40,366 nucleotides of DNA from Gammaproteobacteria bacterium (GTDB lineage: Bacteria; Pseudomonadota; Gammaproteobacteria; UWMA-0217), in the NCBI GenBank assembly GCA_026981985.1, contig JALSHZ010000134.1:1-40366 (forward strand). Direction: 5' to 3'. The notes below the pieces were generated by a model that worked only from the letters and a program-made list of their open reading frames with translations, was not told the DNA's origin and did no database searches. This document shows positions 1-10,019 of the stretch, piece after piece; position 1 is the first letter of the stretch, and each line of letters begins with the position of its first letter. The position numbers and the translations under genes were made by a program.

Positions 1-180
1 GCAATACTCCCTGACATCCCTGTAGTTTATGTTTCAAGCAAAAACGAGACAGTCAAAATACTGACTGCCCAACCACTCAGCGGATCATTCGCCCTCCCAA
101 CGGGCTTACCCCAACAATCCGTTTTCGTAGCCTTTTCGGACAATGCTGATCACAGCGAAAAGCATGTGAATTCAACATGA
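1..180 (+). CDS. 3' end of an unidentified protein (partial)
   Basis: Frame 1 is open from the first base to a TGA at 178-180 and gives 59 residues, starting AILPDIPVVYVSSKNE and ending SEKHVNST. The composition is protein-like and there are no internal stops, but the family is not recognised from so short a tail. The gene starts outside the window. The next ~120 bases (181-300) hold nothing I can name. It could be a chance open frame; I favour a true C-terminus because its reading direction and end fit the gap before the leftward metallophosphoesterase gene. Confidence 0.45.
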   Translation, partial: AILPDIPVVYVSSKNETVKILTAQPLSGSFALPTGLPQQSVFVAFSDNADHSEKHVNST

Positions 181-300
181 TATGGTGACTATACTGTAGT
201 TGCCGCGGCGAGTAAAACCACTCGCACTCCGAACACGCTGCAAGCATGTTCAACGGAACCTTTTACCTGACGAAGTGACAATATTTCGACACATTCGTTT

Positions 301-1308
301 TCAATTCCGGCAAGCGTTACCCGCCTGGGTCGATGCCATGTTTGCTGCGGCAGACTCGTCTCTCAGCAACGTATGCAGGGTCACTTCTGGCGGACAGTTG
401 TAGCGCACGTCGACAACCGAAGCACCGGAACCCCGAGAGGTATAGCCGTTCATGCCGCCGTAGCGCCACTCGCCATTGCAGACCGAGCGTGGCGCTTTCG
501 CATTGCACATCAGTGGCAGCCCGCCGGGAAGACAGATCTGGCCACCATGCGTATGCCCGCAAAGAAAAACATCGAACCCTGCATGGGCGGCATGACGGTA
601 GGTTTCCGGGCTATGTGACAGCAGAATAGACACCGCCTCTTCCGGAATGGCATCGGCTGCCTTCTCCAAATTGTGCGCCTTGTAGTAATGGGGGTCGTCG
701 ATCCCCGCCAGATAGATCAGCTCACCATCACGTTCTATTACAGCCGACTCGTTCAGCATCACGTCGATCCCCATACCTTCCAGCCCCGGCACCATCTCGA
801 TAGAATCGTGGTTACCAAGAATGGCGTAGACCGGGTTCGACAATGCACCACGCACACGCTTCATCGCCGCCAGCGCGTTCTCATAAGGCCCGTAGGTTTT
901 GGCACGAAAATCACCGGTGATAACGCAGATATCGTAGTCCAGATCACTCACTCGTTCGATCAACGCCCCAGCCATGTATTCGTTGACATCGAGATGCAGG
1001 TCACTTAGATGCAGCACCCGAAAACCGTGAAACGATTCGGGAAGATGAGGCAGAGGAATGTTGTTTTCGGTCAACTCCAGCTTCAGCGCATTGCGCTTGC
1101 CGCGACCATGGAGAAAGCTCATGCGCAGGCTCATGCGAATCAGGGCATGTATGGAGTACCAGTTCTCGATATGGAAGAACCCCAACCCCTGACCAAATAC
1201 CTTGCTATGCTTCTCTTTCTCTATCTGCTGACGCATCTTTAAATGTACCGGATGCACGCGTTTTTCCAGAAGTGTATGGATCGGATTTTTCGCTGGCAGA
1301 TTGGTCAT
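301..1308 (-). CDS. Calcineurin-like metallophosphoesterase
   Basis: The 335-residue protein carries every metal-binding block of the calcineurin-like phosphoesterase fold: LSDLH (D103, H105), TGD (131-133), GNHD (165-168), an SHSP histidine (H232) and GHTHGG (251-256). The family hydrolyses phosphodiesters or phosphomonoesters at a di-metal centre. The arrangement resembles the YaeI/LpxG-type branch, some members of which act on lipid-A precursors, but the substrate cannot be read from sequence. Residues 1-90 are a basic, aromatic N-terminal extension with a possible weak membrane-associating stretch near 42-65. No partner gene is adjacent on the same strand. It diverges from the PP-loop gene at 1525 across a 216-bp spacer. 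Confidence 0.88.
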   Translation of the reverse strand: MTNLPAKNPIHTLLEKRVHPVHLKMRQQIEKEKHSKVFGQGLGFFHIENWYSIHALIRMSLRMSFLHGRGKRNALKLELTENNIPLPHLPESFHGFRVLHLSDLHLDVNEYMAGALIERVSDLDYDICVITGDFRAKTYGPYENALAAMKRVRGALSNPVYAILGNHDSIEMVPGLEGMGIDVMLNESAVIERDGELIYLAGIDDPHYYKAHNLEKAADAIPEEAVSILLSHSPETYRHAAHAGFDVFLCGHTHGGQICLPGGLPLMCNAKAPRSVCNGEWRYGGMNGYTSRGSGASVVDVRYNCPPEVTLHTLLRDESAAANMASTQAGNACRN

Positions 1309-1412
1309 GGTCTCTGGTCGTTTCTGTTAACCGGGATCAGCTTTATAGCAATGAAAGCGGCCACCGGCAGGGAACTTGTTCATGCTTCGACCGTCTCGCG
1401 GCAATGTTTGTT

Positions 1413-1454
1413 CCCCTGTAATGGCAAAATACTGCCATCAGCGCGTGACAGGGG
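1413..1454. promoter_or_regulatory. Nested inverted repeat in divergent spacer
   Basis: An inner inverted repeat ATGGCA-N6-TGCCAT (1421-1438) lies within an outer CCCCTGT/ACAGGGG pair (1413-1419 and 1448-1454). It sits between two divergent genes, where an operator or a hairpin would be plausible. The arms are asymmetrically spaced, so a chance match is possible. Confidence 0.3.
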
Positions 1455-1487
1455 AGTTACAATCCCCCCATCGACCCTTACGAACAT

Positions 1488-1496
1488 TGCTATACT
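1488..1496 (+). promoter_or_regulatory. Candidate extended -10 promoter for the PP-loop gene
   Basis: TGC followed by TATACT (1491-1496) matches an extended -10 element and lies about 29 bases before the ATG at 1525. No convincing -35 element is visible at standard spacing. A TTGAGG stretch just before the start provides the ribosome-binding site. Confidence 0.4.
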
Positions 1497-1524
1497 TGCC
1501 TTTTGATTCACTCATTGAGGACAC

Positions 1525-2571
1525 ATGGCAGCACAGCGAAAAGCCGTAGCGCTCATCTCCGGCGGACTGGACTCGATGCTTGCCGCACGCATGATGCTCG
1601 ATCAGGGCATCCATGTTGAAGGCATTACCTTCTTCACCGGCTTCTGTACCGATGGCCTGCATCACATGAGCGGCGTCTACCGCGACAACACCCCCACACG
1701 AAACCATGCCTTCTGGGTAGCCGAACAGCTTGGCATCGAACACCACATCATAAATATAGTCGATGAATACAAAGATATCGTCCTCAACCCGAAACATGGT
1801 TACGGGGCCAACCTGAACCCTTGCCTGGACTGCAAGATCTTCATGGTCGGCAAGGCTCAGGAGTGGATCCGCGAGCATGGCTTCGATTTCATCGTCACCG
1901 GCGAAGTCATTGGCCAGCGACCCAAGTCGCAACGCAAGGAAACCATGCCGATCATCGCGCGTGAATCGGGTGCCGACGACCTGTTGCTCCGCCCCCTCAG
2001 CGCACTGAATCTGCCCCCGACGCTGCCGGAACGCGAGGGCTGGGTCGATCGCGACAAGTTACTGGGCCTCAGCGGACGGTCACGCAAACCACAGATGGCG
2101 TTGGCAGCCCAATACGGCATCACCGAATACGCTCAACCCGCAGGCGGATGCTGTGTGCTGACCGACGAGAACTATACCCATAAGCTACAGGATTTCTGGA
2201 CCCATCGTGGCAAGCGCGACTATGAATTCGACGACATTCTGCTGTTAAACATGGGCCGCCACCTGCGCCCCAACAACCGTTTCAAGCTAATCGTGTCGCG
2301 GGAAGAATCCGAAACCCGCTACATGGAGGGCTATCGCAAGTCATTCCACCATATCAAAACGGTCAGCCACCCCGGACCCATTACCCTGATTGATGGCGAC
2401 GATCTCACGCCAGACGACTGGAAGCTTGCAGCAGCGGTAACAGCACGCTTCAGCAAAGGACGCGACGCCGCCGAGGTTGAAGTGCGAATGGTACCCAAGG
2501 GTGGTGAGGCGGAACTGATCAGGATTACACCGCTGAAACCGGAAGAAGTCCTGAAATCGTGGTACCTCTAA
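1525..2571 (+). CDS. PP-loop ATPase, MnmA/ThiI-like tRNA sulfurtransferase family
   Basis: The 348-residue protein begins with the PP-loop SGGLDS (12-17), which in this superfamily adenylates a substrate before sulfur transfer. A CLDC pair (C100, C103) and a GGCC pair (C209-C210) are candidate persulfide-carrying or metal-binding cysteines. The family is usually labelled tRNA 2-thiouridylase-like (MnmA/TrmU) or ThiI-like. The protein is close in length to MnmA, but its cysteine spacing and C-terminal half differ from canonical MnmA, so a housekeeping mnmA is probably elsewhere. It is followed after 48 bases by a DUF302 gene and then a phytase-like gene, probably in one unit. Its role in RNA thiolation is inferred from the PP-loop; the target base is unknown. 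Confidence 0.75.
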   Translation: MAAQRKAVALISGGLDSMLAARMMLDQGIHVEGITFFTGFCTDGLHHMSGVYRDNTPTRNHAFWVAEQLGIEHHIINIVDEYKDIVLNPKHGYGANLNPCLDCKIFMVGKAQEWIREHGFDFIVTGEVIGQRPKSQRKETMPIIARESGADDLLLRPLSALNLPPTLPEREGWVDRDKLLGLSGRSRKPQMALAAQYGITEYAQPAGGCCVLTDENYTHKLQDFWTHRGKRDYEFDDILLLNMGRHLRPNNRFKLIVSREESETRYMEGYRKSFHHIKTVSHPGPITLIDGDDLTPDDWKLAAAVTARFSKGRDAAEVEVRMVPKGGEAELIRITPLKPEEVLKSWYL

Positions 2572-2619
2572 TATGCAACACTTCAGGTACCGATAAACCA
2601 TGCAAAACCGAGATTACCG

Positions 2620-3096
2620 ATGAACAAACTGACCTTTTTTCTTCTGACCCTTGCACTCACCATGGTTGCCTGCGGCCAGGCACCCGCAGCTGGCCCTGAG
2701 AAAATCGGCCCTGCCCTCGTCTATACGACCGACAATGATTTCGAATGGGCCAAGGAAAACCTGCTCACGGCAATTGCCGACAAAGGGCTCGTACTCAGCG
2801 CCACATTGCACGCAACCACCATGCTGAACCGCACCGGACCCGACCTGGGGTTCGACAAGGCCGTTTACAAGGACGCTGAGACCTACCTGTTCTGCAAGGC
2901 AGACATCTCGCACAAACTGGTGGCCGCCAACCCGCACAATATCGTGCTCTGTCCCTATGCCATCTCGGTCTACACGCTGACGGACAAACCTGGCGTGACC
3001 TACTACAGCTACCGCGAACCGTATGGAAAAGAAGCGACCTACAAGCCCGTGGTCAAACTGCTGGAAAGCATTGTCCAGGAGGCGCTGGACCAATAG
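2620..3096 (+). CDS. DUF302-type exported protein
   Basis: This 158-residue protein has an N-terminal export signal (residues 1-24) ending in MVAC-GQ, an imperfect lipobox, so it may be a periplasmic lipoprotein or a cleaved secreted protein. The remainder resembles the DUF302 fold: TDNDFEWAKENLLTAIADKG near the N-terminus, then NPHNIVLCPYAISVY and YSYREPYG. DUF302 has no established activity; these proteins are often found near redox or sulfur genes. The next gene starts two bases after its stop, so the two are translationally close. The DUF302 call rests on pattern similarity. Confidence 0.7.
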   Translation: MNKLTFFLLTLALTMVACGQAPAAGPEKIGPALVYTTDNDFEWAKENLLTAIADKGLVLSATLHATTMLNRTGPDLGFDKAVYKDAETYLFCKADISHKLVAANPHNIVLCPYAISVYTLTDKPGVTYYSYREPYGKEATYKPVVKLLESIVQEALDQ

Positions 3097-3098
3097 AT

Positions 3099-4190
3099 AT
3101 GCGGTGGAAGAAAAGCCGGTTTGGGGCGTGGTGGTGGATACTCGTCGCCATCGCCACGACCAGCGCCTTCGCTGCCAGCCGCGTCAACCTGTCGATCGAA
3201 CACGCCGTAGGCGAGCGCTACATGGACATGCGCCTGCTCGGCACCGTCGAGATTCCGGATGATCATATTGGCAGCATCCGTGTCGACGAAATGTCTGGAC
3301 TGGCATGGGATGAGGACGAACAGCTGCTCTACGCCTTGTCGAACCGCGGCAAACTGTTCCACCTAAAGCCGGTATTCGAGGACGGCAAGCTGGTCGATAC
3401 CCAAGTTGTCGCCGCATTCAAACTCAGAAACCGCTACGGCAAGAAGCTGAAAAAGCCGTATCGCGACACCGAAGGTCTCGACACGCAATATGCCAACAAT
3501 GGCAAGCGCGGTGATTCGGTACTGCTCATCTCATTCGAACGGGAGCCGAAAATCGCCCGGTTCGACAACAGGGGCTACGAAATAGAGCGCCTGCCACTAC
3601 CAGAGCCACTCAACGACACCGACCGCTACGACACGACAAACCACGGCCTCGAAGCCGTCACTGCACACCCTCAGCTGGGCATCATCACCGCACCTGAGGT
3701 GCCACTGCGCGGCAGCGACGGCGTCACCCTCTACAGCCTCGATGGTAAACAGTGGCGCATCCCGGAATTTCCGGTTGCGGACAACGCGATCGTAGGCATG
3801 GAAACCATGCCGGGCGGCGACTTGCTACTGCTGGAGCGAGCCTTCAGCTCGATGCTATCCCCTATCATCATTTCACTGCACAGGATCACGCTCGATAACA
3901 CCTGCCGCGCCGATACCGGCAGAAACGGCAACACAGTTTGCGCCAGCCGACCGGTCGCGATCATGAGCAGTAGCAAGGGGTGGGATCTGGACAATTTCGA
4001 AGGGCTGGCACGCCACCAGGGCAACCGCTACTTCATCGTCAGCGACAACAATCGCTTCTGGCTACAACGGACACTGCTGAGCTATATCGAAGTGTTGCCA
4101 CCGGAAAACGCGATTACCAAGAAAGTACCCCCCCGACCATCGCCTGCAGTAACAGCGCGAGGAGAACGACAATCAGGAATCAGCTGGTAA
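3099..4190 (+). CDS. Esterase-like activity of phytase (phytase-like) family protein
   Basis: The 363-residue protein starts with a basic, hydrophobic signal segment (about residues 1-26, ending TSAFAAS). The mature part has blocks typical of the phytase-like beta-propeller family: [35 protein letters not shown] and [20 protein letters not shown]. The family is named for an esterase activity associated with phytases, but the natural substrate is mostly unknown; a periplasmic location is likely. It follows the DUF302 gene by two bases and ends in an 11-base convergent overlap with folE. The last ~25 residues are Pro/Arg-rich and look like a non-conserved tail. Confidence 0.75.
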   Translation: MRWKKSRFGAWWWILVAIATTSAFAASRVNLSIEHAVGERYMDMRLLGTVEIPDDHIGSIRVDEMSGLAWDEDEQLLYALSNRGKLFHLKPVFEDGKLVDTQVVAAFKLRNRYGKKLKKPYRDTEGLDTQYANNGKRGDSVLLISFEREPKIARFDNRGYEIERLPLPEPLNDTDRYDTTNHGLEAVTAHPQLGIITAPEVPLRGSDGVTLYSLDGKQWRIPEFPVADNAIVGMETMPGGDLLLLERAFSSMLSPIIISLHRITLDNTCRADTGRNGNTVCASRPVAIMSSSKGWDLDNFEGLARHQGNRYFIVSDNNRFWLQRTLLSYIEVLPPENAITKKVPPRPSPAVTARGERQSGISW

Positions 4191-4737
4191 TCAGCTGAAG
4201 AAACTCCGCGCGTGTCGCCGGTGAGTTGCGAAATGCACCTAGCATAATGGACGTGCTCATTTCAGAATTCTGCTTTTCCACACCACGCATCATCATGCAA
4301 AGGTGTTTGGCACGAATATGCACCGCGACGCCCAGCGCATCCGTCACTTCCTGAATCGCATCAGCGATTTCCTTGGTGAGATTCTCCTGAATCTGCAAAC
4401 GGCGGGCATACATATCGACGATCCTTGCGATCTTCGACAACCCGATCACCTTGCCCTGCGGTAGATAAGCCACATGCACCCGACCGATGAAAGGCAGCAG
4501 ATGATGCTCACACAAGGAATACAGCTCGATATCCTTGAGAATCACCATCTCATCATTATCGGTGGAGAACACCGCGTTGTTCAGCACTTCGTCCAGCGAC
4601 TGGTTGTAACCGCGGGTAAGATACTGAATCGCCCTGGCCGCGCGTTCCGGCGTCTTGACGAGCCCCTCGCGCGCAACATCTTCGCCGACATTGTCGATAA
4701 TACTGGTATACGCTTCGATCAGTTTTTCTTTGCTCAT
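4180..4737 (-). CDS. folE: GTP cyclohydrolase I
   Basis: The enzyme converts GTP to 7,8-dihydroneopterin triphosphate, the first step of tetrahydrofolate synthesis and the entry to queuosine precursors. The 185-residue length fits the short bacterial FolE form. Zinc ligands are visible as C76 and H79 in [10 protein letters not shown] and C147 in [20 protein letters not shown] and [15 protein letters not shown] are also signature blocks. Because the zinc ligands are intact this is the canonical zinc-dependent type IA, not FolE2. The gene runs toward the phytase-like gene and their stops overlap by 11 bases. The upstream leftward gene encodes an FMN reductase and is about 100 bases away. Confidence 0.95.
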   Translation of the reverse strand: MSKEKLIEAYTSIIDNVGEDVAREGLVKTPERAARAIQYLTRGYNQSLDEVLNNAVFSTDNDEMVILKDIELYSLCEHHLLPFIGRVHVAYLPQGKVIGLSKIARIVDMYARRLQIQENLTKEIADAIQEVTDALGVAVHIRAKHLCMMMRGVEKQNSEMSTSIMLGAFRNSPATRAEFLQLITS

Positions 4738-4840
4738 TGCACCCCACTCCTCCTGGTCATCGTCGCTGGATCATACGTGATTCCCGAAACCCGCTCTAAC
4801 GGCAACAGATATTCGAGGGAAATCAGCCTGCGGCCATCCG

Positions 4841-5455
4841 CTACATGCCATTCCGGTAAACAGAAGTATCAACCACACCGCTAGCCCTCACCTGCTTCAG
4901 CGCCACACCATACTCACGAAGAATACCGAGCGCCCAATCGATGCGACCGCGAAAGTAGGCATCAGCGTCTGGGTTGTTGTCCTCAGGATTCTCATTCAGC
5001 ACCGATTCGCAATGGCGCACGATAATGTGTTCTGGAATGAAGCAGATGCGGTTGTTTTTATAACTGCTCATGCGTAGCTCGGCGACGGGATAGGCACCAC
5101 CATCCGCAGACGATACAGTGACGATCAGCGCCGGCTTGTGCGCCAGCTCGCCTTTCGACCACAGTAAAAAGAAGTTCTTCAACCCCGAAGGCACCTGGCC
5201 ATGCCATTCGGGCGAAACGATGACAAAAGCATCACTGCTCGCCAGCTGCGAGGATATCGGATCAAGCAGCGCCTGCCATTTCGGGTCGCCCTCCCAGATG
5301 CCTTCATCCCACAATGGCAGGGGATTTCCCGAGAGGCTGAACAACCAAACATCATCCACCGAATGCTTCTCTTGCAGCGTCTTCTCGATGAATCGAGCAA
5401 TCTTCAGGCTTTGTGCCTGCTGGCGGTGGCTGCCGCTGATGATGCTGATTTTCAT
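4841..5455 (-). CDS. NADPH-dependent FMN reductase-like flavoprotein
   Basis: The 204-residue protein begins with the flavodoxin-like phosphate-binding loop SGSHRQQAQS (8-17) and carries VSPEWHGQVPSGLKNFFLLW, the conserved FMN-contacting block of the NADPH-dependent FMN reductase family (related to SsuE/ChrR/AzoR-like proteins). It is expected to be a cytosolic dimer that passes electrons from NAD(P)H through FMN to flavins, quinones or metals; the acceptor cannot be determined. It is transcribed leftward ahead of folE with a gap of about 100 bases, so co-transcription is possible but not shown. Confidence 0.8.
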   Translation of the reverse strand: MKISIISGSHRQQAQSLKIARFIEKTLQEKHSVDDVWLFSLSGNPLPLWDEGIWEGDPKWQALLDPISSQLASSDAFVIVSPEWHGQVPSGLKNFFLLWSKGELAHKPALIVTVSSADGGAYPVAELRMSSYKNNRICFIPEHIIVRHCESVLNENPEDNNPDADAYFRGRIDWALGILREYGVALKQVRASGVVDTSVYRNGM

Positions 5456-5531
5456 AGGCTTCTATCCTCGGTAATACAAAAGCCGTCAGTGTATCAGCTC
5501 AGTCTCTATGCAGGCATATGAGGGTTTACCC

Positions 5532-5560
5532 TGTATGGATATCGAGAACACCGCTATAAT
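5532..5560 (+). promoter_or_regulatory. Candidate sigma70 -10 box upstream of the Met-rich membrane protein
   Basis: A perfect TATAAT lies at 5555-5560, about 33 bases before the GTG at 5593. The -35 position carries only a weak TGTATG (5532-5537). It is listed for the exact -10 match only. Confidence 0.35.
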
Positions 5561-5592
5561 CCCACTCAATCAGAATTCAATGAGACACATCC

Positions 5593-6366
5593 GTGCTGAA
5601 AAAATTGTTCGACAGAAACGTCAGTGGTGACGGCGAACAGTACGCTGCCGAAACAAAAGCACTACCTGGCGCAGAAAACCCACCGCCTTCCAAAGTCGAG
5701 CTGCTACCTCCGCCCCAGACAGAGGATACTGCTCGCCTGCTGACCGAGCAGCTGCTCGACGACAAGATCGATACCCCGCCGAGCGTGCTCAAAAGGGTTG
5801 CCGGACGCTTGCGCCGGCCATGGCGGCGCAGCAAAGGCAATGTTTCCAAACACGTTCACGCCCACGAGCAGGACATCCACCACCGACTGGAAGCTGCCTT
5901 CGAGGCATTGCACCGGGAATTCGACAGCCGTGAAAAGGCGCTGGAAAAGAAGCTCGCCCAAGCTGCCGTCACCTACGAAAAGAAAATCCGCCGCACACGC
6001 TGGTTGCTGGTGCCAATCAGCCTGCTCGCCGTGCTGAGCCTGGTGTACCTGTTCTACATGATCCAGCTGATGGGATCGGCCATGACCAGCATCTCCACCG
6101 ATATCACATCCATGAACAGCAGTGTGTCAAGCATGGATCAGAACATGGCGGCGATGAGCGGAGACACCCGCGAAATGGTCTACAGCATTCAACGCATGGA
6201 TCAATCCATGGGCCACCTTAACTATAGCGTGGGTTCGATGAACCAGCAGATGGGCGCAATGAACCACAACGTCGCCGCCATGAATCGCTCCATCGCGCCA
6301 ATCGGCGAAGCAGCCCAGCCTATTGGCGGATTCATGGGCGCGATGAAGTCGTTCATGCCGTTCTGA
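5593..6366 (+). CDS. Single-pass membrane protein with Met-rich coiled-coil tail
   Basis: The GTG-initiated 257-residue protein is not assigned to a named function. Residues 1-95 are polar, Pro- and Arg-rich. Residues 96-133 are a charged predicted coiled coil (EALHREFDSREKALEKKLAQ). Residues 137-157 form one membrane segment. Residues 160-230 are a strongly periodic series of short units such as SSVSSMDQNMAAMSG and QMGAMNHNVAAMNRS, with Met recurring every three to four residues, as in a heptad coiled coil packed through methionines. Similar TM-plus-Met-repeat proteins occur in gammaproteobacteria without a function. It stands alone between the FMN reductase gene and the leftward lipoprotein gene. 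Confidence 0.75.
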   Translation: MLKKLFDRNVSGDGEQYAAETKALPGAENPPPSKVELLPPPQTEDTARLLTEQLLDDKIDTPPSVLKRVAGRLRRPWRRSKGNVSKHVHAHEQDIHHRLEAAFEALHREFDSREKALEKKLAQAAVTYEKKIRRTRWLLVPISLLAVLSLVYLFYMIQLMGSAMTSISTDITSMNSSVSSMDQNMAAMSGDTREMVYSIQRMDQSMGHLNYSVGSMNQQMGAMNHNVAAMNRSIAPIGEAAQPIGGFMGAMKSFMPF

Positions 6367-6376
6367 GTGGCGGATG

Positions 6377-6401
6377 GTGGGCACGCTGCTGGCGCGCCCA
6401 C
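6377..6401. terminator. Weak hairpin between convergent genes
   Basis: GTGGGC (6377-6382) and GCCCAC (6396-6401) form a short GC-rich stem between the convergent ends of the Met-rich protein gene and the lipoprotein gene. There is no clear T-run, so termination is only suggested. Confidence 0.25.
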
Positions 6402-6406
6402 ACTAC

Positions 6407-6754
6407 TTAGCTCGGGTTCTCGTAGAATATGTAACTGGTTGAATAATCACTGAACTCGAAGTAGACCTTCTTCTCGTCGCCATCCTTCTTATAGTTCTGG
6501 TTGAGATCCAGCACGCCATAGCCAAAACGGTATGGCCGTGAAACCGAACTTCCCTGGGTGCTAACGGCCGTCGAGATCTTGTCGATATTGATGAACCGTT
6601 TCACCAGCTTATCCCCGGCGTAGACATCGAGCACCCCGTTGGTGCCTGTGTAGTTTTGCAATGCTCTTCCGAGCTTGTTTTGCGTTTCCTGAGTGCAACC
6701 GCCTGCCAGCGACAACGCCACCGCCAGCAATACAATGCCTGTCAATCTTTTCAC
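6407..6754 (-). CDS. Small hypothetical lipoprotein
   Basis: The preferred start is the GTG at 6754, preceded by GAGGAG with seven bases between. It gives 115 residues with a classic lipoprotein signal, VKRLTGIVLLAVALSLAGGC, in which Cys20 would be lipidated. An upstream in-frame start at 6823 would bury this signal behind 23 non-conserved residues. The mature part (ALQNYTGTNGVLDVYAGDKL, FGYGVLDLNQNYKKDGD, YFEFSDYSTSYIFYENPS) looks like a small beta domain. I do not recognise a functional family. It follows ppa by about 65 bases in the same direction and may be in the thiC-ppa transcript. Confidence 0.75.
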   Translation of the reverse strand: MKRLTGIVLLAVALSLAGGCTQETQNKLGRALQNYTGTNGVLDVYAGDKLVKRFINIDKISTAVSTQGSSVSRPYRFGYGVLDLNQNYKKDGDEKKVYFEFSDYSTSYIFYENPS

Positions 6755-6819
6755 CTGCTCACTCCTCGAATTCACGAACAACATGATGTTCAGACAATAT
6801 GGGCGCAAAACGCGGATAG

Positions 6820-7368
6820 TCAACGCTTGGGCTCACCTTTCGCATCGTAGTAGGCGTAGTAGCTCTCCATGATTTCCTTGTGCGCCTCCTCGATGCCATA
6901 CCAACCATCGATACGCGCCCACTTACCGGGCTCCAAGGCCTTGTATTGCTCGAAGAAGTGCGCAATTTCGTTCAGCAGCGACGGCGGCAAATCATCGATA
7001 CTGTCAACACGATCATAGTGTGGAGACAGCCCGCGTGCCGGCACGGCCAACACTTTCGTGTCATGGCCGGATTCGTCTTCCATCTTCAGCATACCCAGCG
7101 CGCGGCAATTGATGATTACACCACTCAATAGCGGCACCGGCGTAATGACCAGCACATCGATAGGATCACCGTCATCCGACAGGGTATGGGGGATCAAGCC
7201 ATAATTGGCCGGGTAGTGCAGTGAGGTGCCAAAGAAGCGATCGACGACCAGCGCACCGCTATCCTTATCCAGCTCATATTTTACTGCGCCGCCATCATTG
7301 GGTATCTCGATGATGACGTTGAATGTGTCTGGCAGATTCTTCCCTGCACTGATCTTCTCTATATCCAC
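6820..7368 (-). CDS. ppa: Inorganic pyrophosphatase (family I)
   Basis: This soluble enzyme hydrolyses pyrophosphate to two phosphates and so drives biosynthetic reactions. The 182-residue protein has the family I signature DDGDPIDVLV with metal-binding D66, D68 and D71, plus the upstream block YPANYGLIPHT and the late YKALEPGKW. The length is typical of the bacterial hexameric form. The start is GTG at 7368, six bases after AAGGAG. It lies 16 bases downstream of the thiC stop, so it is probably transcribed from the thiC leader as well as any promoter of its own. Confidence 0.95.
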   Translation of the reverse strand: MDIEKISAGKNLPDTFNVIIEIPNDGGAVKYELDKDSGALVVDRFFGTSLHYPANYGLIPHTLSDDGDPIDVLVITPVPLLSGVIINCRALGMLKMEDESGHDTKVLAVPARGLSPHYDRVDSIDDLPPSLLNEIAHFFEQYKALEPGKWARIDGWYGIEEAHKEIMESYYAYYDAKGEPKR

Positions 7369-7384
7369 GCTTTTCTCCTTACAA

Positions 7385-9289
<1,905 letters not shown>

Positions 9290-9340
9290 CTAGCGAACAA
9301 CTGAAAGGAAAGCATGCCAGACGATTGAAAAAACGCTGCA

Positions 9341-9427
9341 AGCCTCCCTACGCGGGGATCAACCCGATCAGGTTCCAAGGGTATGTCTCAGCCTGAGCAG
9401 CATGCTGCGCCCGGCACCCCCGGCTCT
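9341..9427 (-). ncRNA. TPP riboswitch (THI element)
   Basis: Read on the minus strand, the segment has the conserved THI-box blocks in order: GGGGGTGC, CTGAGA after GCTCAGG, ACCCTTGGAACCTGATC, then GGTTGATCCCCGCGTAGGGA. It ends about 66 bases before the thiC ATG. A run of six T (minus strand, 9333-9328) follows the aptamer, so transcriptional attenuation is possible; sequestration of the thiC ribosome-binding site is the alternative. Binding of thiamine pyrophosphate would shut down thiC and perhaps the downstream ppa. Confidence 0.95.
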
Positions 9428-9582
9428 GACGCCAACATTAGCACACACACCACGGCGGAGTCTGGATTTCCTGTCACCCATCCGGATATAAGATAACCCT
9501 GAAAGGCAGCGCTACTACGTGACAACGACACTGGAACCTGCTGTGATATCGCCTGTCTGAAGCCAGACCACAACTCAAACAG

Positions 9583-9978
9583 ATGAAAGCAGCCATGAGC
9601 CACGATCCCGTTGACGCTATCGATGTACACGTCAAAAGCAAGTATCTGCCCGAAGAATCGGCGCCAGAACAGTCGAAATACATCTTTTCGTACACGGTCA
9701 CCATCTTCAATAGCGGCCAGCGCCCGGCCCGCCTGATGACCCGCCACTGGATCATTACCGACGCCAATGGCCGGGTTCAGGAGGTCGAGGGAGATGGTGT
9801 GGTTGGCGAGCAGCCCTACCTGAAGCCGGGCGAAGCCTTTCAATACACCAGCGGAACGATGCTGGAAACACCGGCCGGCACCATGGAAGGCAGCTACCAC
9901 ATGGTAACCGACGACGGTGAACGCTTCACCGCGACGATTCACCCCTTCGCGCTCACCATTCCGCAGATGCTGCACTGA
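9583..9978 (+). CDS. apaG: ApaG (DUF525) protein
   Basis: The 131-residue ApaG domain protein has the fibronectin-like beta fold blocks YIFSYTVTIFNSGQRPARL, HWIITDANGRVQEVEGDGVV and EAFQYTSGTMLETPAGTMEGSY. ApaG is conserved in proteobacteria; a role in Co2+/Mg2+ efflux was proposed from Salmonella genetics, but the biochemical activity is unsettled. An internal ATG at 9595 (MSHDP) is an equally good start and closer to the usual length of about 125 residues. It is followed by apaH after 41 bases, the order seen in enterobacteria, but rsmA and pdxA are absent upstream. Confidence 0.93.
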   Translation: MKAAMSHDPVDAIDVHVKSKYLPEESAPEQSKYIFSYTVTIFNSGQRPARLMTRHWIITDANGRVQEVEGDGVVGEQPYLKPGEAFQYTSGTMLETPAGTMEGSYHMVTDDGERFTATIHPFALTIPQMLH

Positions 9979-10019
9979 ACACGCAGTCCGTCAGCATGTA
10001 GGCAATACTCCAGAACCCC

